Shown here: piece by piece, positions 1 to 7,627 of the stretch
Layout: each line of letters begins with the position of its first letter
Position numbering within the stretch: position 1 is the first letter of the stretch
Source: Anaerolineae bacterium
Lineage (GTDB): Bacteria; Chloroflexota; Anaerolineae; Aggregatilineales; UBA2796
Assembly (NCBI GenBank): GCA_020851855.1
Contig: JADZBY010000250.1
Coordinates: forward strand, 1-7,627
DNA: 7,627 bases
Reading direction: 5' to 3'
Made by a program: the position numbers and the translations under genes
The notes under the pieces: generated by a model
Database searches by the model: none
What the model was told of the DNA's origin: nothing
What the model saw: only the letters and a program-made list of their open reading frames with translations

Positions 1-1317
<1,317 letters not shown>

Positions 1318-1347
1318 TAGGGATTACCCTTAGACTGTGGATAAACC

Positions 1348-1373
1348 AATTGATCAACTCGTAAATTGAGCAA
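1348..1373. repeat. Two near-identical AATTGA(T/G)CAA boxes in the hisS leader
   Basis: AATTGATCAA (1348-1357) and AATTGAGCAA (1364-1373) differ at one base and are spaced 16 bases start to start, which is about one and a half helical turns. The second box overlaps an imperfect palindrome, GAGCAATCGCTC (1368-1379), next to the predicted transcription start. The arrangement could be an operator pair or leader RNA structure. With only two short copies it may also be chance. Confidence 0.3.
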
Positions 1374-1384
1374 TCGCTCATGTC

Positions 1385-1393
1385 ATTATAACA
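1385..1393 (-). promoter_or_regulatory. Extended -10 promoter for hisS
   Basis: Read on the minus strand this is TGTTATAAT, a perfect extended -10 element (TGn followed by TATAAT). The hexamer is at 1385-1390. At a 17-base spacing the -35 position reads GTCTCG, a poor match, which is common when an extended -10 is present. Transcription would start near 1378, giving a leader of about 60 bases. That is too short for a T-box riboswitch, so no tRNA-sensing leader is evident. The promoter implies that hisS is transcribed independently of the kinase gene upstream. Confidence 0.6.
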
Positions 1394-1474
1394 TGGAATT
1401 AGCCAAGCGAGACACCCAATTCATGAAAAGACCATAAAGGTAGAGCGCTTGTGAAAGGTCACAGAAAACGGTGG

Positions 1475-1495
1475 GGCGCTAGGCCAGTCTGCGCC
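1475..1495 (-). terminator. Weak candidate terminator after the kinase gene
   Basis: A GGCGC/GCGCC stem of 5 base pairs with an 11-base loop lies 15-35 bases beyond the kinase stop codon. On the minus strand it is followed after about 6 bases by a short TTTTC run. The stem is short and the U tract is offset, so this is a marginal intrinsic terminator at best. Confidence 0.25.
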
Positions 1496-1509
1496 TCTTA
1501 CAGATGATC

Positions 1510-4500
1510 TCATTTGGCAGCCGGCGTCGTGGAAAGAGGACCTGTCTTCGTCGGCACAGGCTTCGGGTCGGTGGACGGCTCACTGGCCTCGGTGCGGGGC
1601 AGGCTGAAGTAAAACTTGCTGCCCTGCCCCGGGGTGCTCTCGACCCAGATGCGCCCCTGGTGCTTCTCGACAATGCGCCTGCACAGTGCAAGGCCAAGCC
1701 CTGTGCCGCTGAAGCGCCGCGTCATGCTGCTATCGACCTGATAGCCCTGGGTGAAGATGCGCTCTTGTTCGTCCGCCGCGATGCCGATGCCGTAGTCCTG
1801 AACGCAGACCTGCACCGCCGCGTCATCGACTGTAGCGCGCACATCCACATGATCGGCGTCCGGGCTGAACTTCACCGCATTATCCAGCAGTTGATCAAGT
1901 AGTTCACCGAGACGCACCAGATCGCCGCGCACAGCAGGCAGATCGGGGGGGAGCGCCACGTCGATGCGGTGTCTGGCCTGGCCGGCGCGCGCCCGGATGC
2001 GCTCCGCCGCGCCCTTGATCACGCTGTCCAGACGGACGGGGACGCTTTGTAGCTCCTGAGATTCGATGGCGTGCAGCGACACCATGTCGTTGATCAGCGC
2101 GCCGAGCTGTGAATTCCAGCGCACCAGCGATTGCATTGCGGCGCGCTGTTCCTCGGTTATCGGTCCCAGCGCTTCCTGAGAGAGCAGATCAAGCTGCATG
2201 GACATCTTGTGTAGCGGCGTCTTCAATTCGTGGGAAAGGCTCTGGATCAGGTTGTCCTTGAGCCTGTCGGCTTCCTGGAGCGCCTTGTAGGCCGTTTCCA
2301 GCGCCGCGGCGCGCCGTTCGAGGGAGCGGTACAACTGGGCGTTTTCCAGCGCGCTGCCCACCACGTTCGCGATGCCCTGGCACAGCGAGATTTCCGCCAG
2401 GTCAAAAGCGCGGTCGGGGTCCACGTCGAGCAGCTTGACCAGCCCGAACGCCTCGCCGCGCACGGCGAAGGGCGTCACCAGCCCGGTGGGCGTGCCGCAG
2501 CGGGTCATGATGGCGCGCTCGTTGGCATCGTCGTGCAACAGGGCGGGATAGAGCGTCATGGGCAGGCCGTGCGTCAGGCTGCCGGCCATGGTCGGATAAT
2601 CCGCCAGCCGGTACGCGCTGCCGTTTTCCTCAGCCCAGGCGGCGAAACCGATCTCGCGCAGGGCGCGCGCCTTGCGGTCGAGCCGGTCCCAGACGGAGAT
2701 GACGCACCAGTTCGCGTTGCTGGCCTGCATGAGCTTGGTGGCCAGTTCGGTGAGGTTGTCGTAACCGCGCCACCGGTCGGCAGTGGCGGCGGCGTTCTGC
2801 TCGTCCCAGTCGGGCAGCAAGTCGCCCACAGCCTGCAGGTGCAGCGCGTTGAATGGCGGTTGGCCCTGGGCGGTGTACAGCTCTACCACGCCCGCCACCG
2901 TCTGGCTGAAGCGGACCGGCGCGAGCAGCAGGCTGGCCATGCCCATCACGTCGAACTGGGCGCGCACGCGCGGATTCAGGCCCGGATCGTTGTAGCGCGC
3001 GGCCAGCACCCGCGACGCGCGCAACATGCCGGTGGAAAACAGCATCGACGCCAGCGCGCGCTCTGGCCCCTGACCGGGCGTCCAGTAGGCGTTGCACGCT
3101 TCGGCCAGGATGACGAGCTGCTCGCCTTTTTTATCCCATTCCCCGACCGCGCAGCGCGCCACTCGCAGCGTTTCCCGCAGGTCGCGCGTGATCAGTTCCA
3201 GCACGCTGCGAATGTCGAGCGTGGTGGACACGGTGGCGCTCGCTTCGAGCAGCGTGCTCAGTTCACCGACGCGGCGCTGCATCTGCTCGAACAGGCGCGT
3301 CTTTTCGATGGCCACCGAGGCCGCCGCCGCCAGGTTTTCGAGCGTTTCCACGTCGTCCTGCCCGAACAATCCCTCGGCCTTGTTGATCACCACCAGGACG
3401 CCGACAATCTCGTCGCCGCTGAACATCGGCACGGCCAGCACATCGTCGCCTTCGCGCGCAAAGGGCTGCGACGTCTCGATGCTCAGCAAAATCTGGGCGC
3501 GCCGGGCGCGAATCACGCTGGCCAAGAGGCCCTCATTGGTGCGCGCCGTGGCTTTCATCAGTGTTGAGGCTTGCGGGCCTTGCGCCGCGACGACCTTGAG
3601 CACCCCTTCCAGGCTGCGATTGGCCAGGAACAGGCACACGCTGACGCCGCGCACGATGCTGATGGCCGATTGCAGCAGCGTGCTGGTGACCTGGTCGCGC
3701 GTGGACGCCGACGCGATGGCCTGCACCGCCCGGTTCAGCGCCCGGAGCCGCTCGCCTTGTTGTTCCAGGGCGTGCTCACGCTGCGTCTGTTCGCTCAGGT
3801 CGCTCAGGACGAGCACGGTGCTTTGTCCCTTGAACTCGACCGACGGCGCGGCGGCCCGCGACATGAGCACCGGGACCAATCGCCCGCTCTTGGTGACGAT
3901 TTTCTGGCTGAAACTGAGCGTGCCCCGCCCGCCGCGCTTCAGGTTGCGCACCAGCGGCTCGCGCCCGTCGGGATGAAAGATGTTCCCGATGCTGAAGCCT
4001 AGCAGCTCCGAGCGCGTGTAGCCGGTCAGGTTCAAGAGGCGGTTGTTCACGTAGCGGATGACGGCGTCCTCGTCAATCACGATCAGGCTTTCCGCCATGG
4101 TGTCGAGCACCATCTTGCGGAAGGCCTGTTCGGCGCGCATTTGCTCTTCGCGCGAGGCAAGGCTGGCGGTGAGGCGCGCATTGTCGATGACCGTCGCCGC
4201 CTGTGTGATCAACGCGCCCAACGCCTGCTTGTTTTGAAGGCTGGCCGTATCCTGCTCGCGTTTGCCGGCCAGAACCAGCAGCCCGGACGGCGTACTTGTA
4301 CCGTTGGGCAGCGGGAGAAAATGCACGTATTCCAACCGAAGCTGGCTGAGCGCGCGGCCTAGCGGTTCGCCGCCCTTCAACTTACGGATGTGTTCGGCGG
4401 GCACATTGACGCGCGGCTGCACGTTCAGCAGGGCATCCACGAGGGGATTGTCGCCCTGCACAAGCGGAAAGGCCGGGTGCTCTGGCGAACCGCCCGAAAG

Positions 4501-4662
4501 GAGCCGGATGAAGACCTGCGCGGCGCTCTGGCCCTTTTCTGTGACGATGGCGCGGCTGCGCAGGCGTGCATCCTCAGCCGTCAACAACCAGGCCAGATCG
4601 GAAGGCACCAGACTCATGGCAGCTTGACACGTCGCTTCAAGCAGGCGAGTGTTTTCGCTCAC
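1510..4662 (-). CDS. Soluble multi-GAF/PAS sensor histidine kinase
   Basis: A 1050-residue two-component sensor kinase that should autophosphorylate on a histidine and pass the phosphate to an unidentified response regulator. Order of domains: GAF-like (about 13-165), PAS (about 178-292, with VIDEDAVIRYVNN and a GYTRSELLG segment), GAF (about 310-457), divergent GAF (about 465-620), GAF-like (about 635-778), coiled-coil linker (about 778-808), HisKA with SHELKTPL (phospho-acceptor H811, ExxT phosphatase motif E812/T815), then HATPase_c with N box LLDNAVKFSP (N928), G1 DYGIGI (956-961) and G2 GTGLGL (986-991). A Pro/Ser/Thr-rich tail covers about 1022-1050. There is no transmembrane segment, signal peptide or receiver domain, so it senses in the cytoplasm. 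The signal is unknown. The GTG start at 4662 has GGAG (4673-4676) 10 bases upstream. An ATG 17 bases further upstream is in another frame. No regulator gene is adjacent, so it looks like an orphan kinase. Confidence 0.95.
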   Translation of the reverse strand: MSENTRLLEATCQAAMSLVPSDLAWLLTAEDARLRSRAIVTEKGQSAAQVFIRLLSGGSPEHPAFPLVQGDNPLVDALLNVQPRVNVPAEHIRKLKGGEPLGRALSQLRLEYVHFLPLPNGTSTPSGLLVLAGKREQDTASLQNKQALGALITQAATVIDNARLTASLASREEQMRAEQAFRKMVLDTMAESLIVIDEDAVIRYVNNRLLNLTGYTRSELLGFSIGNIFHPDGREPLVRNLKRGGRGTLSFSQKIVTKSGRLVPVLMSRAAAPSVEFKGQSTVLVLSDLSEQTQREHALEQQGERLRALNRAVQAIASASTRDQVTSTLLQSAISIVRGVSVCLFLANRSLEGVLKVVAAQGPQASTLMKATARTNEGLLASVIRARRAQILLSIETSQPFAREGDDVLAVPMFSGDEIVGVLVVINKAEGLFGQDDVETLENLAAAASVAIEKTRLFEQMQRRVGELSTLLEASATVSTTLDIRSVLELITRDLRETLRVARCAVGEWDKKGEQLVILAEACNAYWTPGQGPERALASMLFSTGMLRASRVLAARYNDPGLNPRVRAQFDVMGMASLLLAPVRFSQTVAGVVELYTAQGQPPFNALHLQAVGDLLPDWDEQNAAATADRWRGYDNLTELATKLMQASNANWCVISVWDRLDRKARALREIGFAAWAEENGSAYRLADYPTMAGSLTHGLPMTLYPALLHDDANERAIMTRCGTPTGLVTPFAVRGEAFGLVKLLDVDPDRAFDLAEISLCQGIANVVGSALENAQLYRSLERRAAALETAYKALQEADRLKDNLIQSLSHELKTPLHKMSMQLDLLSQEALGPITEEQRAAMQSLVRWNSQLGALINDMVSLHAIESQELQSVPVRLDSVIKGAAERIRARAGQARHRIDVALPPDLPAVRGDLVRLGELLDQLLDNAVKFSPDADHVDVRATVDDAAVQVCVQDYGIGIAADEQERIFTQGYQVDSSMTRRFSGTGLGLALCRRIVEKHQGRIWVESTPGQGSKFYFSLPRTEASEPSTDPKPVPTKTGPLSTTPAAK

Positions 4663-4698
4663 TGGGAATGCGCTCCATGCAGGGACAGGGCAAGATCA

Positions 4699-4704
4699 AG
4701 TATA
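4699..4704 (-). promoter_or_regulatory. Possible -10 element for the kinase gene
   Basis: Read on the minus strand this is TATACT, a good -10 match about 37 bases before the GTG start, in an AT-richer patch. The best upstream -35-like hexamer, TTGAGT (4726-4731), sits 21 bases away, which is too far for a standard promoter. The call is tentative. Confidence 0.3.
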
Positions 4705-4782
4705 ACGATGTCTAGGCAGTACGCCACTCAATAATTTGCAACAACATAAAGGCGCGGACAACACATTGTAGATGTTTTGCCC

Positions 4783-4840
4783 GGCGCACACCCTCTCCAC
4801 AGTGCTCGCGATCGAGCGCGACCCGTGGAGAGGGTACGCC
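4783..4840. terminator. Long hairpin after the sugar operon, possibly a terminator or RNA 3' end
   Basis: A perfect 11-base-pair stem joins 4790-4800 (ACCCTCTCCAC) with 4825-4835 (GTGGAGAGGGT). It is extended outward by GGCG/CGCC (4783-4786 with 4837-4840) across a small bulge. Inside the loop is a second stem, GCTCG/CGAGC (4804-4808 with 4813-4817). The structure begins about 20 bases after the stop codon of the TIM-barrel gene. On neither strand is there an adjacent U tract, so it is not a classical intrinsic terminator. It could stabilise the transcript's 3' end, act with Rho, or form DNA structure between the operon and the kinase gene. Confidence 0.55.
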
Positions 4841-4859
4841 GTGATGGTCGGTTACCTGT

Positions 4860-5771
4860 TTACCGCATGAAACTCTCAAGGTAACGGCCAGACTGCCGGA
4901 GCGCCGTCTTGGCGTCGTCGAGGGAGCCTTCGTAAGCGCGGTCTTCCACTTCGATGCACACCGGCCCACGATAGCCCACCTCGGTGAGCGCGCCGAAGAA
5001 TTTGCCCCAGTTCACGTCGCCCAGGCCGGGCAGTTTGGGGATGGCCCACTTCAGGCCCAGGATGCCGCGCTCGTGGAGCAAATCCCAGCGGATTTTCAGG
5101 TCTTTGGCGTGGACGTGCACGAATTTGTCGCCAAATTCGTAGATGGCCTTCTCGTAGTCGATGAACTGCCAGACCAGGTGCGACGGGTCAAAGTTCAGGC
5201 CGAAGTGGTCGCTGGGGATGCGCGCGAACATGCGCCGCCACACGTCCGGCGAGATGGCGAGATTCTTGCCGCCCGGCCACTCGTCCAGGCTGAACAGCAT
5301 CGGGCAGTTTTCGATGCCGACGCGCACGCCTTTTTCTTCGGCAAAGGCGATGATCGGCGGCCACAGTTCTTCGAAGAGCGGCCAGTTGTCCTCAATCGAC
5401 TTCTGCGGATCGCGCCCGATGAAGGTGTTCATCACGTTCACGCCGAGCAGGGCCGACGCGGCGATCACCTTCCGGATGTGCTCGATATACGTATCGCGCT
5501 CGTTCTTGTCGGCGGCCAGCGGGTTCGGGTAATAGCCCAGGCCGGAGATTTTCACGCCGTACTGGTCGGAAAGCGCCTTCACACGCCGGGCGTCGGCCTC
5601 GGTGAAGGCGGTCACGTCGATGTGCGTCACGCCGGCGTATCGGCGCTCGGCCTTGCCCACCGGCCAGCACATCAACTCCACGCACTCGAAACGGTTATCC
5701 CTGGCGAAGGCGAACACTTCTTCCAGGCTTAGCTGGGGCAAAATGGCGCTGACAAAGCCCAATTGCAGCAT
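4860..5771 (-). CDS. Sugar isomerase/epimerase-like TIM-barrel protein
   Basis: A 303-residue member of the xylose isomerase-like TIM-barrel superfamily (AP endonuclease 2 fold), which includes IolE, hydroxypyruvate isomerase, tagatose/psicose 3-epimerase and 3-keto-glycoside cleaving enzymes. These use a divalent metal held by Glu, Asp, His and Glu at the mouth of the barrel. Candidate ligands visible here are E154 (GIEN), D195 and H198 (NFDPSHL), H219/H221 and D224 (HVHAKD) and E274 (CIEVED), so the active site looks intact. There is no signal peptide, so it is cytoplasmic, and its length is normal for the family. The ATG at 5771 has AGGAG (5781-5785) 9 bases upstream. It lies 54 bases downstream of the oxidoreductase gene on the same strand, so the two are very probably co-transcribed. 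The exact substrate and reaction cannot be read from the sequence. A DNA-repair endonuclease IV role is unlikely given the context. Confidence 0.88.
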   Translation of the reverse strand: MLQLGFVSAILPQLSLEEVFAFARDNRFECVELMCWPVGKAERRYAGVTHIDVTAFTEADARRVKALSDQYGVKISGLGYYPNPLAADKNERDTYIEHIRKVIAASALLGVNVMNTFIGRDPQKSIEDNWPLFEELWPPIIAFAEEKGVRVGIENCPMLFSLDEWPGGKNLAISPDVWRRMFARIPSDHFGLNFDPSHLVWQFIDYEKAIYEFGDKFVHVHAKDLKIRWDLLHERGILGLKWAIPKLPGLGDVNWGKFFGALTEVGYRGPVCIEVEDRAYEGSLDDAKTALRQSGRYLESFMR

Positions 5772-5806
5772 GTCAATGATCTCCTGAGATGTCCTGAGTG
5801 AGAGTT

Positions 5807-5831
5807 AAGTGGGTAGCTCAACAACCTACTT
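5807..5831 (-). other. Small hairpin at the junction of the two sugar genes
   Basis: AAGTAGG and CCCACTT on the minus strand can pair (6 of 7 positions, one A/C mismatch) around an 11-base loop. The structure spans the stop codon of the oxidoreductase gene. It might modulate translation or decay between the two cistrons, but it is short and may be chance. Confidence 0.2.
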
Positions 5832-6974
5832 CACGTCGATCCAGCGGCGCTCCTGGGCGCTCTGCGCGATGGTTTCGCACAACGCCTGGATCAGGTGACC
5901 GTCCTCGAAGGTCGGATACGGCTTCGGTTTCGACCAGTCGCCCGCTTCGATATAGTCATGGACGGCGCGATACAGCATCTTGAACGTGTCCGGGTAGCCT
6001 TCGGCGTGCCCGCCAGGATAGCCGGTGAAATAGCGCGCTGCGCCGGTCAAGAGCGACGGGTCTTTCTGGATGACCTCGTTGCCACGGTCGCGGCTGCCGA
6101 CGAGCAGCTCGGCGGGATTCTCGCCGTCCCAGGTGATCGAGCCTTTCGACCCGGCGATCTCGAAGATGGGGCGGTTCTTGCGGCCCGCATCCACCTGAGA
6201 GACGGTCATCGTGCCGCGCCCGCCGTTGTTGTAGTGGAAGACGACCGAGGCCCAGTCTTCGGTGCGAATGGGCACTTCGTCGTACTCGACCGGGGCGTCT
6301 TGTTCCTTGCCCTTGAACGTGGCGACGGCCTGGCGCGGCTTCTTGCGCACCGGCACGAACGTCTTCACGTCGGCGCACAGCGAAACGACTTCCAGGCCGG
6401 TGATGAAGCGCACCAGGTCCATCCAGTGCGAGCCGATATCGCCCACCGCGCGCAGCCGCCCGCCCTCGCCTTCGACCAGCCGCCAGTTCCAGTCCGTATC
6501 ATACAGCAGCCAATCCTGGAAATAGCCGCCGGTGACGTGGTACACCTCGCCAATCGCCCCGCTCCTGACGATCTCGCGCGCCTGGAGCGCCATCGGGTAG
6601 AAGCGGATGTTGAAGTGCACCACTGCCGCCAGATTGGGATGCTCCTTCGCCAGCGCAACCAGCTCGCTCGTCTCGAGGGTGTTCATGCCGAGCGGCTTCT
6701 CGCAGATTACGTGCTTGCCGGCCAGAAGCGCGCGCCGGGCCTGGTCAAGATGCAGGTGATTCGGCGTCGTGATGTGGACGATGCGCACGTTCGGGTCGTC
6801 CAGCACTTCCTGATAACTGGTGTAGGCGCGGGGAAGGTTCATCTGGCGGGCCGCATCGGCGCTCGCCGCCGGGTCGATGCCCAGGATGCCGGTGATGGGG
6901 ACGCCCAGTCGGCGCAGCGCCTCGACGTGCGTCGGCCCCATGAAGCCCGTGCCTATCACGGCGGAAGAAAGCAT
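5826..6974 (-). CDS. Gfo/Idh/MocA family NAD(P)-dependent oxidoreductase
   Basis: A 382-residue cytoplasmic dehydrogenase of the Gfo/Idh/MocA family, which oxidises or reduces a hydroxyl of a sugar, inositol or glycoside with NAD(P). The N-terminal Rossmann domain (about 1-120) shows GTGFMG at 8-13 for dinucleotide binding, TTPNHLH at 69-75 and the hallmark EKP at 92-94, with K93 as the family's catalytic lysine. The C-terminal alpha/beta domain (about 125-370) carries GDIGSHWMD (178-186), where D179 and H183 match the family's substrate-binding Asp and catalytic His. Length is typical. The ATG at 6974 has AAAGGA (6984-6989) 9 bases upstream. It is the first gene of a two-gene operon with the TIM-barrel gene, a frequent pairing in carbohydrate catabolism. 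The exact sugar, and whether the step is oxidation or reduction, are unknown. Confidence 0.93.
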   Translation of the reverse strand: MLSSAVIGTGFMGPTHVEALRRLGVPITGILGIDPAASADAARQMNLPRAYTSYQEVLDDPNVRIVHITTPNHLHLDQARRALLAGKHVICEKPLGMNTLETSELVALAKEHPNLAAVVHFNIRFYPMALQAREIVRSGAIGEVYHVTGGYFQDWLLYDTDWNWRLVEGEGGRLRAVGDIGSHWMDLVRFITGLEVVSLCADVKTFVPVRKKPRQAVATFKGKEQDAPVEYDEVPIRTEDWASVVFHYNNGGRGTMTVSQVDAGRKNRPIFEIAGSKGSITWDGENPAELLVGSRDRGNEVIQKDPSLLTGAARYFTGYPGGHAEGYPDTFKMLYRAVHDYIEAGDWSKPKPYPTFEDGHLIQALCETIAQSAQERRWIDVK

Positions 6975-7032
6975 GTGCCACGATCCTTTCTAAGTGATCT
7001 CTACGTCAGCGTGTGCCTAACCACAGGCCCGG

Positions 7033-7038
7033 ATTCTA
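7033..7038 (-). promoter_or_regulatory. Candidate -10 element for the sugar operon
   Basis: Read on the minus strand this is TAGAAT (5 of 6 to TATAAT), about 60 bases before the oxidoreductase start. At 17-base spacing the -35 position reads CTGCGA (3 of 6). A second candidate is TATAAC at 7061-7066, which overlaps the plus-strand TATAAT of the divergent gene. I cannot choose between the two. Confidence 0.35.
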
Positions 7039-7051
7039 CCGCCCCTTTTTC

Positions 7052-7075
7052 GCTTTCGCAGTTATAATGCGAAGC
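7052..7075 (+). promoter_or_regulatory. Antiporter -10 box inside an inverted repeat
   Basis: A perfect TATAAT lies at 7063-7068. The flanking arms GCTTTCGCA (7052-7060) and TGCGAAGC (7068-7075) are inverted repeats of 8 base pairs with one extra T in the left arm, so the -10 element occupies the spacer of a dyad. No good -35 hexamer is seen at 16-18 bases. The layout is what an operator overlapping a promoter would look like. On the other strand the same spot reads TATAAC, so a regulator here could affect both divergent genes. Confidence 0.45.
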
Positions 7076-7077
7076 AT

Positions 7078-7159
7078 ATGCGCCGCACAGCTTTCCCTAC
7101 GACAACGGGATGAAAGGGCTGCTTATACGATGAGCCGATCATGGAACAACATAGCGTAG
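7078..7159 (+). other. Three ATGA-linked mini-ORFs in the antiporter leader
   Basis: The predicted leader holds ATG-started mini-ORFs at 7078-7113 (MRRTAFPTTTG), 7110-7133 (MKGLLIR) and 7130-7159 (MSRSWNNIA). Each stop overlaps the next start as ATGA, and the third runs over the antiporter start at 7141 in another frame. GAAAGGG (7112-7118) sits 11 bases before the third ATG and would serve that frame better than the antiporter's own. They could couple translation to the antiporter gene or attenuate it. Such short ORFs also arise by chance. Confidence 0.25.
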
Positions 7160-7627
7160 CGCCGCTCCTGCTCGCGCTGGGGCTGATCATCATGGCGGCG
7201 CGCCTGGCGGGGCTGCTCGCCCGGCGCTTCGGGCAGCCGCGCGTCCTGGGCGAATTGCTGGTCGGCGTCGTGCTTGGCCCGACCATCCTCGACATCCTGC
7301 ATTCGTCCTTCCTGGGCCTCGAAGCCGCCCACCTCGACACGGTCGTCCTCGATCTGGCGGAACTGGGCGTGTTGCTGCTCATGTTCAACATCGGCCTGAA
7401 CGTCCACCTCGAAGAACTGGCGCGCGTGGGGCGTGTCGCGGTGGTGGCGGGCGTGACCGGCGCGCTCTTGCCGCTGGTCCTGAGCCTGGGCCTGACGGCG
7501 CTCTTCGGCTTCACGACCGAGTCGGGCCTGTTCGCAGGCGTGACGCTGGCCGCCACCTCGGTGAGCATCTCGGCGCAGGTCCTTCTGGAATTGGGCGTAT
7601 TGCGCACCAAAGAGGGCAATGCCCTGC
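7141..7627 (+). CDS. CPA2-type cation:proton antiporter, N-terminal part only
   Basis: An inner-membrane Na+/H+ or K+/H+ exchanger of the Na_H_Exchanger family, cut by the window edge after 162 codons; full members have about 380-650 residues. Hydrophobic helices fall at about 7-25, 36-53, 68-86, 97-121 and 129-148. Family signatures are GQPRVLGELLVGVVLGP (31-47), ELGVLLLMFNIGLN (74-87) and ATSVSISAQVL (138-148). The ion and any C-terminal TrkA-N or TrkA-C domain cannot be seen. The ATG at 7141 is the only usual start codon in frame after the stop at 7111-7113. It has no clear Shine-Dalgarno at the normal distance; GATGAG (7129-7134) is the nearest purine-rich stretch. It is transcribed away from the sugar operon and shares a 166-base intergenic region with it. 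Confidence 0.9.
   Translation, partial: MEQHSVAPLLLALGLIIMAARLAGLLARRFGQPRVLGELLVGVVLGPTILDILHSSFLGLEAAHLDTVVLDLAELGVLLLMFNIGLNVHLEELARVGRVAVVAGVTGALLPLVLSLGLTALFGFTTESGLFAGVTLAATSVSISAQVLLELGVLRTKEGNAL

Noticed and set aside
1318..1509. T-box riboswitch or attenuator before hisS
   Set aside because: The predicted leader is only about 60 bases, and I find no conserved T-box sequence or terminator/antiterminator pair.
2230..3567. 445-residue open frame on the plus strand
   Set aside because: It is antisense to the GAF region of the histidine kinase. It is Arg/Gln/His/Ala-rich and without family features; codon bias of the real gene suppresses stops in this frame.
4712..4969. 85-residue open frame on the minus strand between the sugar operon and the kinase
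   Set aside because: It overlaps the 3' end of the TIM-barrel gene in another frame and runs through the long hairpin. It has no ribosome binding site that I could support and no recognisable features.
5073..5732. 219-residue open frame on the plus strand
   Set aside because: It is antisense to the TIM-barrel gene, which has intact metal-ligand motifs and a good ribosome binding site.
5895..7067. 390-residue open frame on the plus strand
   Set aside because: It is antisense to the Gfo/Idh/MocA gene and runs into the divergent promoter region. It shows no motif.
7062..7619. 185-residue open frame on the minus strand
   Set aside because: It is antisense to the antiporter gene, whose membrane helices and family signatures are clear. 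The product is rich in Ser, Arg, Thr and Pro without a domain.

Overview
The window is GC-rich, gene-dense bacterial DNA with five protein-coding genes, two of them cut by the window edges. I see no tRNA, rRNA, CRISPR array, insertion sequence or phage gene. The style of the genes (a soluble multi-GAF/PAS histidine kinase over 1000 residues long, a HisRS with the 'YQIAPVWRGDRPQRGR' type of motif 2, and a Gfo/Idh/MocA oxidoreductase next to a sugar isomerase-like TIM barrel) would fit a Chloroflexota bacterium of the Anaerolineae type. That assignment is a judgement from protein style, not a database result.

Layout, left to right. Bases 1-1317, minus strand: histidyl-tRNA synthetase (hisS), missing only its last residues, with its own extended -10 promoter about 70 bases upstream. 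Bases 1510-4662, minus strand: a 1050-residue soluble sensor histidine kinase (GAF-like, PAS, three more GAF-like regions, HisKA, HATPase_c) with no receiver domain and no response regulator gene in view. Bases 4860-5771 and 5826-6974, minus strand: a two-gene operon transcribed in the order Gfo/Idh/MocA dehydrogenase, then TIM-barrel sugar isomerase/epimerase-like protein. The operon is followed by a striking 58-base hairpin. Bases 7141-7627, plus strand: the 5' part of a CPA2-type cation:proton antiporter, divergent from the sugar operon.

How they work together. The oxidoreductase and TIM-barrel pair most likely carry out consecutive steps on one sugar, polyol or glycoside (NAD-dependent oxidation, then isomerisation, epimerisation or elimination). 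The substrate cannot be read from the sequence. HisS, the kinase and the antiporter have no evident functional link to this pair or to each other.

The most unusual small-scale structure is in the 166-base divergent region 6975-7140. A perfect TATAAT lies between the arms of an inverted repeat, and it is followed by three mini-ORFs linked by ATGA overlaps that lead into the antiporter start. No intergenic gap exceeds 200 bases. I do not see clear evidence of a new biological system here; the findings are modest and mostly regulatory.
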